DNA of 64,000 bases from Seonamhaeicola sp. (GCF_028281565.1 NZ_JANQJQ010000043.1:62001-126000); one strand, 5' to 3'. Counted from the first letter of the stretch, positions 31,674-40,503 are shown. The notes: generated by a model from the letters alone, not told the origin. A program made the numbers and translations.

Positions 31674-32990
31674 TTATGGCTGATCAGGAACTTCAATTGG
31701 AACATCACCACTATCTGGTGGGGCATCTCCAATAGCAAATTTTTTAATGTATGAGTCGTTAATATATACAGCATATAAACCGTCAGGATAATTAGAAATA
31801 TCAAGTATACCTTTGGAACTTAAAACATTATAATCAAGCATTAGTAAACCACTGCTTAAATTGTAAATTTTTAAATTAGTATTACCAGGAAGATACTCAA
31901 ATCCAACTGAGATATAAGTATTACTTGTTGATGATATCTTTAAGGAAATTTTACCGGTATTAGGCTTTTTATACTTAAAATCAAAATAATAAATATTATC
32001 CGTTTCATCGGATTCAGCAATATTACCACCAGGATCAATATCAACGAACATATAATATGTTTTACCATTTTCCAGTTTTAATAAAGAAATATAATCATAA
32101 ATGTATTCAGAAAAACTATCTTCTTTTTCAGAGTTTCCGTTGATAGCTCCGGCATTATCTGTTCTAAAAGTATAAACAGGTGTCGTGCCAAAGTTGGGAT
32201 ATTTATTTTCTTCTGAAACTAATAAGGCATATTCAGATGAGGAGGCAGAGCCATTATCTTCGTTTTTTATTTTAATATTAAACGTATGCTCTTTACCATG
32301 TACAAATTCAGGAGTTTCATGTTTGCCATATTCGTCATAAGTTTTAGAGTCCACTTTAATTGTTAGACCAGAAAGTGTTAGATTGGGTTTTGCATTAGGA
32401 TCGGGATCAGGATCAGGATTAGGATTGCTATTCTCGTCTTCACATCTATCATTGTGATTTGAAATAAAATCATCCTTATAAGTAGTTGCCATTCCATAAA
32501 ACATATTGTTAGGGTAACCAATTAAAAAATATCTTTTCATTGTTGGTACAACACCATATTCTTTAAAATACGGCTCTGGTAAATCAAAATAACCTGATTC
32601 ATAAGTGTATATGGCTCCATTACCTGGAGGATAATTAGGGTTTTCATCGAATTTACTTAAATCAATCTCTACTGTTTTTATGAGCGTTGAAGTTTTAAAA
32701 TTATCATCAGAACCATACACTTCCATATTGAGAGTGTGGTAAGTATCGTTAAAGGTAAAATCCTTGGTATGATCAATTTTATGGTCAAATTTTACTATAA
32801 TCTCGCCTCTAGTTGCGCATTCAGAGGAAGAGTTTGGAGGTGAAATGGAAAAACCATCATAATAGGCTCCATTATAAAAAGTCTTCACTAAGCCTGGAAA
32901 ATTTTCAAATGTGGTGTCCAAAGGAGAAGACTGTGAAGAAATTGAGTTTACACATAATAATAGCAAAAGAATAAATGTAAGTTTTTTCAT
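31674..32990 (-). CDS. Secreted protein with CARDB-like domain, possibly degenerate T9SS C-terminus
   Basis: A 438-residue exoprotein. Signal peptide 1-19; an N-terminal beta domain (about 25-185); an Asn/Pro/Asp linker NPNPDPDPDPN (about 190-200); then a CARDB-like adhesion module ending in the characteristic PGGNIAESDETDNIYYFDF (about 320-340). The last 80 residues resemble a T9SS type A domain (LKIYNLSSGLLMLDYNVLSSKG ... GLYAVYINDSYIKKFAI) but lack the FPNP start and end in an unusual acidic Pro-rich tail (GDVPIEVPDQP). Whether it is a T9SS cargo is uncertain. Monocistronic. Confidence 0.65.
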   Translation of the reverse strand: MKKLTFILLLLLCVNSISSQSSPLDTTFENFPGLVKTFYNGAYYDGFSISPPNSSSECATRGEIIVKFDHKIDHTKDFTFNDTYHTLNMEVYGSDDNFKTSTLIKTVEIDLSKFDENPNYPPGNGAIYTYESGYFDLPEPYFKEYGVVPTMKRYFLIGYPNNMFYGMATTYKDDFISNHNDRCEDENSNPNPDPDPDPNAKPNLTLSGLTIKVDSKTYDEYGKHETPEFVHGKEHTFNIKIKNEDNGSASSSEYALLVSEENKYPNFGTTPVYTFRTDNAGAINGNSEKEDSFSEYIYDYISLLKLENGKTYYMFVDIDPGGNIAESDETDNIYYFDFKYKKPNTGKISLKISSTSNTYISVGFEYLPGNTNLKIYNLSSGLLMLDYNVLSSKGILDISNYPDGLYAVYINDSYIKKFAIGDAPPDSGDVPIEVPDQP

Positions 32991-33072
32991 TTAACGAAAG
33001 TTTTAATTTACGTCAAAAATATGAAAAAAAATATTACAAAAATATTTTAAATTAAACTTTTAAGATGAAAAC

Positions 33073-34512
33073 TCATCGGTCGGCTATCAGACCTCCTTTA
33101 TTAGGCATAAAATCATTACTGTCTTTAAGTGCTTTTAAATTGAATTTTGAGGCTTCTTTAATAGTCATTAGTTTAGTTGTGGCATTTTCAATTTCTGCCA
33201 AAGCAAAGGCTAGAAAAGGTTCGTTTTCGTCCCCTATAACACCGTAATTCAAACCACTTTCTCTAAATTCTAAATCAGGTATTAAACCGGTGCTTGGCAC
33301 TTTAGTACCATCCTTATTGACGCCATCAGCAATTAAAGGTTGCATGGCATAGGTATGATTGGGATTAACGCCTTCTCTTGTGAAATCAGGAGAGTCATAA
33401 AGTGTTATGGAGGCCTGCGTTTTACCGGTAGTCGTTGTCCCTATTTGAACCACCTCAATATAAGGTTCTAATCCGTTTATGAGGCCCTCGCTGGCTGAAG
33501 CCGACCTTTGGGTTGTGAGTACATAAACTTTGTTCAGGCCTAAACTATTGATTGTGCCTCCATTTTCAATTTCATCTGTAAAATCATAATCAGTATTCTC
33601 AAGGTTACTATTACGGATAAGTTTAGTAAATAATTGTCCTGTGAATTGCCCTGTGATCATACTGGCTAAATAAGTTTCGATGGAAACACGTCCGCCCGGG
33701 TTATACCTCAAATCTAAAATCAGGTGTTGCACGTTGTTAGCTTTAAAATTGGCAAATACATCGTTTAACTCGTCATCATAGCCGGAAGTGAACCCATTAA
33801 ACATTAAGTAACCCACATTTTGTCCGTTAACATCAAAAACACCGGTTTCATAAATGGGGTTTTCAATGTATTCAGATTTAGTAAGAGAAATATCTACGCT
33901 TAAAGGTTCCACAGTATCATCAGCGTCGTCCTGGGTGCCTTTATCATCATAAGATCCAAGGTTTAACGTGTAAGTTTCAGAATCAAACAGATCGAAATTA
34001 TTAGCACCGGTTCCTGCATCAAAAAACAGTTCTATACCATCTATAGCATAAAAAATATCCCCTCGTTTAATACCTTTAATATCGGCATCGCTATTAGGCA
34101 ACACCAATCTAACCACTCCGAAAACACCATTACTGGTATTGGGTTCCGGGAATAATGTAAATTCCATACCGTTGGTTCCTGTAATACCTTGAAACTGACG
34201 CTCCAGTTCAAAATAATCATCAACTATCCAACTGAATCTGTCCACATTTTGTCGGTCATAAATCAAGCTTTCAAATAGTGCTTCAGGTGATGAAAATGAG
34301 TTTAAATAATCGGCATACTCGGCATCACTGGTAAAGCGGTCATTGGCAAGCACGGGCATGTTATCTTTATATAAATAAAAGATACTCATACCTTTATAGA
34401 CAAAGTCATTTATCTCACTGGCAGAAATCAGGTTGTCGTCATTATCCTCAAAACAACCCGTAAACAGAAATGATACAGCAAGCGAGAATATTAGGGCTTT
34501 ATATAATTTCAT
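33073..34512 (-). CDS. S41 family C-terminal processing peptidase, lipoprotein
   Basis: A 479-residue lipoprotein (lipobox LFTGC, Cys20). A PDZ-like segment (NSDADIKGIKRGDIFYAIDGIEL) precedes the S41 core: VQHLILDLRYNPGG, the serine cluster TTQRSASASEGLINGL and the lysine motif TTTGKTQAS, giving the expected Ser-Lys arrangement. These enzymes cleave C-terminal regions of envelope proteins or take up oligopeptides. The close GGRVSIETYLASM match supports an active enzyme. Monocistronic; divergent from the ECF operon at 34768. Confidence 0.92.
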   Translation of the reverse strand: MKLYKALIFSLAVSFLFTGCFEDNDDNLISASEINDFVYKGMSIFYLYKDNMPVLANDRFTSDAEYADYLNSFSSPEALFESLIYDRQNVDRFSWIVDDYFELERQFQGITGTNGMEFTLFPEPNTSNGVFGVVRLVLPNSDADIKGIKRGDIFYAIDGIELFFDAGTGANNFDLFDSETYTLNLGSYDDKGTQDDADDTVEPLSVDISLTKSEYIENPIYETGVFDVNGQNVGYLMFNGFTSGYDDELNDVFANFKANNVQHLILDLRYNPGGRVSIETYLASMITGQFTGQLFTKLIRNSNLENTDYDFTDEIENGGTINSLGLNKVYVLTTQRSASASEGLINGLEPYIEVVQIGTTTTGKTQASITLYDSPDFTREGVNPNHTYAMQPLIADGVNKDGTKVPSTGLIPDLEFRESGLNYGVIGDENEPFLAFALAEIENATTKLMTIKEASKFNLKALKDSNDFMPNKGGLIADR

Positions 34513-34629
34513 AGCTAATTTTTTAATAACGTTTTAGTCTTTAAAACCCTAAATTTACTTACATTATTGTGTAATAAAAAATAAAAAGTACTCTTAAATT
34601 GAATAATTTAAGTAGGCGTTAAACCTGTT

Positions 34630-34649
34630 ATTCCCTCGAAAGTGGGAAT
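34630..34649. repeat. Short inverted repeat in the S41/ECF divergent gap
   Basis: ATTCCC-TCGAAAGT-GGGAAT, six-base arms with an 8-base centre, in the 255-base gap between two divergent genes. It resembles a remnant of a dispersed GGGAATC-type repeat. I see no clear consensus promoter in this gap. Confidence 0.4.
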
Positions 34650-34767
34650 CTATTGAACGTGAATAAACTGTGATTTTTAAAAAAATTATGTTCCATGTAA
34701 CAAAATAGAAAGTGGTTCGTCGTAATATCAAATAGCAAAAAAAGCTATAAACTAAACCAAACCGGGA

Positions 34768-35277
34768 ATGACTCAAACAGAGTTTTTAAATATTGTAATG
34801 CCTTTTAAAGATAAAGTATTTCGCTTGGCTAAACGATTGCTTGTATCGACCGAAGAGGCTGAAGATGCCACTCAGGAGGTTCTGTTGAAATTATGGAATA
34901 ATAAAGCCAAAATTCAGGAGTATAAAAACGTAGAAGCGTTTTCTATGACCATGACCAAGAATTTTTGCTTTGATAAGTTAAAATCTAAACAGTCTCAAAA
35001 TTTGAAGATTGTACATAGTAATTATGAAGAAAATAATACGCCATTACAGAAGCAGGTAGAGTTAAATGACAGTGTAAGTTGGGTAGGGCGCATTATAGAA
35101 GAATTACCGGAACAACAACGTATGATCATTCAATTAAGGGATATTGAGGAATACGATTATGATGAGATTGCTGAAATGCTTGGTATGAATAATACGGCAG
35201 TACGGGTGACCTTATCAAGAGCCAGAAAAACAATAAGAGAAAAATTAACTAATACACATAATTATGGTATTAAATAA
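34768..35277 (+). CDS. RNA polymerase ECF sigma factor
   Basis: A 169-residue ECF sigma factor. Region 2: FKDKVFRLAKRLLVSTEEAEDATQEVLLKLWN; region 4: LPEQQRMIIQLRDIEEYDYDEIAEMLGMNNTAVRVTLSRARKTIREKL. Unlike the 11082 factor it is not followed by a FecR-type receptor cassette. It overlaps the next gene, a small membrane protein that should be its anti-sigma factor, by 14 bases. The operon continues with two DUF4252 genes. Confidence 0.93.
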   Translation: MTQTEFLNIVMPFKDKVFRLAKRLLVSTEEAEDATQEVLLKLWNNKAKIQEYKNVEAFSMTMTKNFCFDKLKSKQSQNLKIVHSNYEENNTPLQKQVELNDSVSWVGRIIEELPEQQRMIIQLRDIEEYDYDEIAEMLGMNNTAVRVTLSRARKTIREKLTNTHNYGIK

Positions 35278-35743
35278 TATAGAAAAATTACTTGAAAAGT
35301 ACGAGAACGGGGAAACCACTCTAAAAGAAGAGCAGCAGTTAAAACACTATTTTTCTCAGGAAACTGTAGCGCCACATTTGGAAATGTATAAACCCATGTT
35401 TGACTATTTTTTGGGAAACCAACAAGAACAGTTTACTAAAGACGTTCCATTAAAAACTAAGAGAAGATTTAATTACAAATGGATTTCTGTCGCAGCCGTA
35501 GCGGTTCTTATGTTAGGGTTTTATTTTACGCCAATTATTGACGATAATTGCAATGATTTAGGCACCTATTGTGAACCCGAACAAGCTCTGGAAGAAGTAT
35601 CAAAACAATTAGCTATGATCTCAAGTCACTTTAACAAAGGCACACAGGCCGTAGGCTATTTAGGTGAAGTTGACAAAGGAACCGCTACATTGGGATACTT
35701 AAATGAAATAGAGAATACAACCAATATTATTTTTAAGAATTAA
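35264..35743 (+). CDS. Probable anti-sigma factor, single-span membrane protein
   Basis: A 159-residue protein. The N-terminal part (IEKLLEKYENGETTLKEEQQLKHYFSQ) has the look of Bacteroidetes anti-sigma N-termini, followed by a basic stretch and one transmembrane helix (about 68-86) and a short periplasmic tail with two similar motifs, VGYLGEVDKG and LGYLNEIENT. No zinc-binding HxxxCxxC motif is present. The overlap with the ECF gene and the topology support the call; direct family identification is weak. Confidence 0.75.
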   Translation: MVLNNIEKLLEKYENGETTLKEEQQLKHYFSQETVAPHLEMYKPMFDYFLGNQQEQFTKDVPLKTKRRFNYKWISVAAVAVLMLGFYFTPIIDDNCNDLGTYCEPEQALEEVSKQLAMISSHFNKGTQAVGYLGEVDKGTATLGYLNEIENTTNIIFKN

Positions 35744-35762
35744 CAATTAAAAAACGAACGAA

Positions 35763-36353
35763 ATGAAATCAATATTAAAATTAAATAAAGAAAAAATGAG
35801 TAAAAGATTGATAGTATTTATAATGGCCGTAATGCTGGTGCCATTAACAGGGATGGCGCAAAAGAACATTTTTGATAAATATAGTGATGACCCCAATGTA
35901 ACCTATGTAAACATAAAACCTAAAATGTTTCAAATGATTGCCAAAGTGGGGGTTGACACCAGTGATCCGGAGGCCAAAGCATTTATGGATATGGTGAAAA
36001 GCATTACCAGTTTTAAAACCATAGTGACAGATAGTAAGGATATTTCGGCAGATATTGCAAAATGGGTGAAATCTCGCTCTAGTTCTTTAGAAGAATTAAT
36101 GGAAGTTAGAGATGACGGCAGTGAAGTAAAATTCTATGTAAAGGAAGGAAAAGATGAAGACCATGTAAAAGAGCTTTTAATCTTTGTAAATGGCATAGAT
36201 AAGGTGATGGATGAAAAAATTCAAATCAATGGTAAAGAACGAAAAATAGAAACTGTTGTAGTCTCATTTACGGGCGATATAGATTTAAATGAAATATCTA
36301 AGCTGACAGAAAAAATGAATATTCCGGCAGGAGAACATTTAGAGAAGAAATAA
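35763..36353 (+). CDS. DUF4252 domain protein, secreted
   Basis: A 196-residue protein. A signal peptide is best formed from the second Met (35796: SKRLIVFIMAVMLVPLTGMAQ), so the true start may be 35796 rather than 35763. The mature part (FDKYSDDPNVTYVNIKPKMFQMIAKVG ... SLEELMEVRDDGSEVKFYVKEGKD) fits DUF4252, a Bacteroidetes family without an assigned activity. It is the third gene of the ECF operon, 19 bases after the anti-sigma gene, and pairs with a second DUF4252 gene. Confidence 0.85.
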   Translation: MKSILKLNKEKMSKRLIVFIMAVMLVPLTGMAQKNIFDKYSDDPNVTYVNIKPKMFQMIAKVGVDTSDPEAKAFMDMVKSITSFKTIVTDSKDISADIAKWVKSRSSSLEELMEVRDDGSEVKFYVKEGKDEDHVKELLIFVNGIDKVMDEKIQINGKERKIETVVVSFTGDIDLNEISKLTEKMNIPAGEHLEKK

Positions 36354-36367
36354 AGACATCATCAATC

Positions 36368-36910
36368 ATGCAACGAACAATCATATATATATTATACACC
36401 GTATTTACCGCAGCTTTTTTAATAAGCTGCGGTGATGGTGTTAGCTTACAACGCTATTACGTGGATAACCAGGAAACTAAAAACTTTATCACCCAGGATA
36501 TCCCAATATCTATGGTAGAAATTGATAAATCCGGTTTCACCGAAGAACAACAGGAAGCTTACAATTCTGTAAAGAGGCTTAACTTTTTAGGGTATAAAAC
36601 CTCAGAGGCCGATATGGAAACCTATAATGCCGAATTAGCTAAAGTTAAGACTATTCTAAGTGATGACAAGTACAATGATCTAATGGAAGTAAGTGATAGA
36701 GGTAGAAAGATTATTGTGAAGTATATTGGAACCGATGAGGAAGCTGACGAAGTAGTGGTGTTTGGAAGTGCCCAGGATATGGGCTTTGCTATTGTTCGCG
36801 TGTTGGGCAATGATATGAACCCGGAAAAAATGGCCGTATTATTACGCAGTTTACAAAATGCCAACGTTGATGAAAATCAAGTACAAGATATTATGAATTT
36901 CTTTAAGTAA
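36368..36910 (+). CDS. DUF4252 domain lipoprotein
   Basis: A 180-residue lipoprotein (lipobox LISC, Cys21), diverged paralogue of the preceding gene. Shared features include the YNDLMEVSDRGRKIIVKYIG segment, aligning with ELMEVRDDGSEVKFYVKEG of its neighbour. The paired secreted and lipidated forms may work together at the envelope and are probably targets or sensors of the ECF sigma system that heads the operon; that is inference. A strong terminator follows. Confidence 0.83.
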   Translation: MQRTIIYILYTVFTAAFLISCGDGVSLQRYYVDNQETKNFITQDIPISMVEIDKSGFTEEQQEAYNSVKRLNFLGYKTSEADMETYNAELAKVKTILSDDKYNDLMEVSDRGRKIIVKYIGTDEEADEVVVFGSAQDMGFAIVRVLGNDMNPEKMAVLLRSLQNANVDENQVQDIMNFFK

Positions 36911-36931
36911 TTTATAGTAATGTTAATATTG

Positions 36932-36967
36932 AAAACCTCTGATTAAACTTAATCAGAGGTTTTTTTT
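36932..36967 (+). terminator. Terminator of the ECF-DUF4252 operon
   Basis: AAAACCTCTGATT pairs with AATCAGAGGTTTT around a short loop, followed by a T-run to 36967. It lies 21 bases after the last DUF4252 stop. Confidence 0.92.
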
Positions 36968-37111
36968 GGAATCATTTTTGTGGATAATAAGGTAATCAGG
37001 GTTGCTCCTTTTTTCTAAATGGAAAAAGGGTTTCACTCAATGAGATGAGGCGTTCCCTCATTGTTCATTTATATAAATCATCAGTCAAACTACATTTAAG
37101 AAAACAACACC

Positions 37112-38227
37112 ATGAAAACAATCACAAAAATTAGCTTACTCCTTTTTTTCAGCATCTTAACCGTTGCCTGCAATAAAGGGGATTCACAACAGAAAATTGC
37201 CGTTAATACCCCGCAAACGTCTTATACTTTAGAGGGGATTACCATTAATGCCCCCGAGACTATAGAAAACCTTAGCCTTTTCATGCTTACCGGAAAAGAA
37301 AAAATAACAGGCAAAAGTTACAGTACGTTATCGGAAGCCATGAATAATAAACAGGTAACAGTAAAAGAAACGGGTACTGTTAACCAGCTTTCAATAAATA
37401 ATAAAAGCAATGCCTATGTTTTTATTCATTCGGGGGATATTGTAAAAGGAGGAAAACAAGATAGAACCATTGCTTATGATGTTATTATAGCTCCCAACAC
37501 AAAAGATATTCCATTAGAAAGTTTTTGTGTAGAAGAAGGTAGGTGGCGGCAAAGGGCTAATGAAACGGTAAGTGCTTTTAGTTCCAATTCAAAAATGATA
37601 TCTTCCAAGGACTTAAAACTTGCTGCAAAACATGAAAGAAATCAAAGGAAAGTTTGGAGTAAAGTTTCCGAACAAAAGGGTTTTTTAAATGAAAAACTCT
37701 CCAGAAAGAATGGATATGCCGTAGATGTAACCGATAATGAATCTGACACAAGTTTACAATTAGCTTTGGAAAGTGAAGAATTGGAAAAAGTAAGAGAAGA
37801 TTATTTTGAAACGTTGAAAGGTTTAATCGATACCCCTGATGCTATTGGTTATGCTTATACTATAAACGGCGAGATATACGGTGTAGAGGTTTATAATAAT
37901 GAACATCTTTTTAAAGATCTGTGGGAAAAAATATTAGAATCCGTAGTAGTAGAGGCTATTAGTAAAGAAGGGGAAGATTTAAAGCCGCATAAAACGCAAG
38001 CGGACATTTTAACTTATATGGAATTAGTGAAATCAAATGATAAGAAAACGGTTAAAAAACTTAATGAAGTAACAAATTTTGAAACGCTTGAAAATAAAAA
38101 CGGACATTTGGTTTTTACTACTGAAGATTTAGTAAAACAAGATTGGGTGCACAAAAGTTTTATGAAAATGGATCCTGCAGAGCTGAATAAAAGAAGAGAT
38201 GCCATTGAATTAATAAACCAGGAATAG
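37112..38227 (+). CDS. ARPP-1 family lipoprotein
   Basis: A 371-residue lipoprotein (lipobox TVAC, Cys20). Residues about 95-155 carry the ARPP-1 hallmark: AYVFIHSGDIVKGGKQDRTIAYDVIIAPNT then PLESFCVEEGRWRQR. ARPP-1 (ARG and rhodanese-phosphatase-superfamily-associated protein 1) has no known activity and its usual partners are not next door. The C-terminal half is a beta/alpha region with an acidic helix. Upstream (about 37006-37063) are short overlapping inverted repeats. Apparently monocistronic and convergent with a small membrane-protein gene. Confidence 0.8.
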   Translation: MKTITKISLLLFFSILTVACNKGDSQQKIAVNTPQTSYTLEGITINAPETIENLSLFMLTGKEKITGKSYSTLSEAMNNKQVTVKETGTVNQLSINNKSNAYVFIHSGDIVKGGKQDRTIAYDVIIAPNTKDIPLESFCVEEGRWRQRANETVSAFSSNSKMISSKDLKLAAKHERNQRKVWSKVSEQKGFLNEKLSRKNGYAVDVTDNESDTSLQLALESEELEKVREDYFETLKGLIDTPDAIGYAYTINGEIYGVEVYNNEHLFKDLWEKILESVVVEAISKEGEDLKPHKTQADILTYMELVKSNDKKTVKKLNEVTNFETLENKNGHLVFTTEDLVKQDWVHKSFMKMDPAELNKRRDAIELINQE

Positions 38228-38233
38228 CCTTAT

Positions 38234-38422
38234 TTATTCCTCAAGCTCTTCTTCTTTAGTCTCAAAAGATTTAGCTGAAATAAGATTAACAACAATCGCC
38301 AGAAAAATGATGGTGAGTATGGTTAACACTACAAAATTATCGAGGGCTTCCAATAAACCGGCAACAAAAATACCACCGGCTAAAAAGCCACAAAGTATTA
38401 AAGATTGTTTGTCGGTTAGCAT
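38234..38422 (-). CDS. Small two-helix membrane protein, unknown
   Basis: A 62-residue protein with two predicted transmembrane helices (about 8-24 and 29-47) and an acidic tail (KSFETKEEELEE). It lies ten bases downstream of purB on the same strand, so it is probably co-transcribed. I do not recognise a family. The strongly biased acidic C-terminus after a membrane hairpin and the genomic order argue that it is real. Confidence 0.6.
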   Translation of the reverse strand: MLTDKQSLILCGFLAGGIFVAGLLEALDNFVVLTILTIIFLAIVVNLISAKSFETKEEELEE

Positions 38423-38432
38423 AAATAAATAA

Positions 38433-39776
38433 TTAGATTCCTGTATAATTACTAGGTGTAATACGTTTTAATTCTGATTTTATTGTATCAGATACCTCTA
38501 AAGTATCAATAAAATTAGAAATAGAATCCTGATTTATTCGTTCATTGGTTCTGGTCAATCCTTTTAAAGCTTCGTAGGGATTAGGATAGCCTTCTCTGCG
38601 TAAAATAGTCTGAATGGCTTCTGCTACAACAGCCCAATTGTTTTCCAGATCATCAGCAAATTTACTTTCGTTTAAAAGTAATTTATTTAATCCTTTCAGT
38701 GTAGCTTTAAAACCGATGATGGTATGCCCAAACGGTACGCCAACATTACGTAAAACAGTACTGTCGGTTAAGTCGCGTTGTAATCTTGAAATAGGTAATT
38801 TGGCTGACAGATGTTCAAAAACAGCATTGGCGATCCCCAAATTCCCTTCGCTATTTTCAAAATCAATAGGGTTTACTTTATGTGGCATGGCTGAACTACC
38901 GACTTCACCTTTTTTGATCTTTTGTTTAAAGTAGTCCATGGAAACATAAGTCCAGATATCCCGGTCCAGATCAATTAAAATGGTATTGATACGTTTTAAG
39001 CAATCAAACAGGGCCGCCATATGGTCGTAATGCTCAATCTGCGTGGTTGGGAACGAATGGTGTAATCCTAATTTTTCCTGAACAAAAGCATCTCCAAAGG
39101 CCTTCCAGTCAATGTTGGGATAAGCCACATGGTGCGCATTAAAATTACCGGTAGCACCGCCAAATTTAGCGGCACTTGGTATGTCGTTCAATAAATTGAA
39201 CTGTTCTTCCAAACGCGTTACAAAAACAGCAATTTCTTTGCCTAAACGTGTCGGTGATGCCGGTTGACCATGGGTCCTTGCCAACATAGGAACATTAGCC
39301 CATTCCTGAACCAATTCTTTTAGCTTATTTAAAACAGTAAAATATTCAGGAACGTAAACACTGTTCATAGCTTCCTTAATACTTAAAGGAATAGCAGTAT
39401 TGTTAATATCTTGTGAGGTTAATCCAAAATGGATAAACTCTTTGTATTGCGATAGGCCTAAGGCATCAAATTTTTCTTTTATAAAGTATTCCACCGCTTT
39501 AACGTCATGGTTGGTAACACTTTCAATCTTTTTGATAGCCAAAGCGTCATCTGCGGAAAAATCTTTGTAAATAGTTCTTAAATCATCAAAAATTGTGGCG
39601 TCAACATCTGTAAGTTGCGGTAAAGGCAATTCGCAAAGTGCAATAAAATATTCTATTTCAACTAAAACGCGATATTTTATGAGGGCCTCTTCAGAGAAAA
39701 AAGGTGCTAGTTCGTTGGCTTTACTCCTATAGCGCCCATCAATAGGTGAGATGGCATTTAATACGGATAATGACAT
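38433..39776 (-). CDS. purB: Adenylosuccinate lyase
   Basis: A 447-residue PurB of the fumarase/aspartase superfamily. The signature GSSAMPHKVNP is at about 293-303, with the catalytic TSQDINN and THGQPASPT (about 168-176) segments. It converts SAICAR to AICAR and adenylosuccinate to AMP, with release of fumarate. The minus-strand promoter is marked by TATCTTTG at 39804-39811. Downstream follows the small membrane-protein gene. Confidence 0.97.
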   Translation of the reverse strand: MSLSVLNAISPIDGRYRSKANELAPFFSEEALIKYRVLVEIEYFIALCELPLPQLTDVDATIFDDLRTIYKDFSADDALAIKKIESVTNHDVKAVEYFIKEKFDALGLSQYKEFIHFGLTSQDINNTAIPLSIKEAMNSVYVPEYFTVLNKLKELVQEWANVPMLARTHGQPASPTRLGKEIAVFVTRLEEQFNLLNDIPSAAKFGGATGNFNAHHVAYPNIDWKAFGDAFVQEKLGLHHSFPTTQIEHYDHMAALFDCLKRINTILIDLDRDIWTYVSMDYFKQKIKKGEVGSSAMPHKVNPIDFENSEGNLGIANAVFEHLSAKLPISRLQRDLTDSTVLRNVGVPFGHTIIGFKATLKGLNKLLLNESKFADDLENNWAVVAEAIQTILRREGYPNPYEALKGLTRTNERINQDSISNFIDTLEVSDTIKSELKRITPSNYTGI

Positions 39777-39803
39777 ATTTTATGTGTGTCTTTAAGAAAG
39801 GTG

Positions 39804-39811
39804 CAAAGATA
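39804..39811 (-). promoter_or_regulatory. -7 element upstream of purB
   Basis: TATCTTTG on the minus strand, an exact TAnnTTTG match, 28 bases from the purB start codon. No TTG is found at the -33 position; that region is instead filled by GAAGACCGAAGCTGGAAG-type repeats (39821-39852). Confidence 0.6.
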
Positions 39812-39898
39812 AGTTTTTTAGACTGAAGACCGAAGCTGGAAGACCGAAGTTTTAAGTATTACTTCCATATTTTTTTAATTGTCTGTTGTCATCAGTCT

Positions 39899-40465
39899 TC
39901 AGGCGCTTTTCATTTTTTTAAGAATATGTTTTGCCCGGGCTTTAAATCCGGAACTTTGCATTTGAAAATCACGCTCTAAAATAAGGACCAACTCGGGGTG
40001 TACCCAATCATATTCCTTCCCAAGCAGGAATAACGTATTCATAGAATAGGCTTTAGGCGCAATTTTTTCATCATTGATCATATAATCAAAACAGGTTTCA
40101 ATAATACGTTCTTTATGAATGGCAGTTAAAACGCTTTTAATTCTATTATCATGTCTGGAAGTATACGCTTTGGCCAAAAGTTCACAGATCTTGGCAACGG
40201 GCCTTACGGCAGAATCTAAATGAACCTTATGCATATGTTCTGTGAATTGATCTAAATACGGAATAATAGCTTCAATATTGTCGGTACACATAAACTCAAA
40301 AACCCAGGCGGCACGAGGTGATATTTTATCGTCAACTTTAAATAAGATGTCCAATAATCCGGGAACCAAATCAGGATTATTGATTACCAAATTGGCATAA
40401 TAGGTGCGTTTTTCACGCGAATGATTAACATAGCTTAATTCGTCGTAAAGTTCGGTGGTAGTCAA
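39899..40465 (-). CDS. HEAT-like helical-repeat protein
   Basis: A 188-residue all-helical protein with HEAT-like pairs (PDLVPGLLDILFKVDDKISPRAAWVFEFMC, then IEAIIPYLDQFTEHMHKVHLDSAVRPVAKICELLAKAY). The start is TTG at 40465, since no ATG occurs upstream of the conserved region in frame. It has no adenylosuccinate lyase motif; homologues next to purB are sometimes given that name by proximity. It lies 122 bases upstream of purB on the same strand. Function unknown. Confidence 0.7.
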   Translation of the reverse strand: MTTTELYDELSYVNHSREKRTYYANLVINNPDLVPGLLDILFKVDDKISPRAAWVFEFMCTDNIEAIIPYLDQFTEHMHKVHLDSAVRPVAKICELLAKAYTSRHDNRIKSVLTAIHKERIIETCFDYMINDEKIAPKAYSMNTLFLLGKEYDWVHPELVLILERDFQMQSSGFKARAKHILKKMKSA

Positions 40466-40503
40466 ATTGTTTTTTTTATTTTTATAACCTAAAAGTATTA
40501 AAA

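Noticed and set aside
34513-34767. A small gene in the S41/ECF gap
   Set aside because: The only long frame is minus-strand and aromatic-rich without start context or family pattern.
39899-40465. Calling the 188-residue protein adenylosuccinate lyase
   Set aside because: No lyase signature; all helices are HEAT-like, and the name probably spreads from its purB neighbour.
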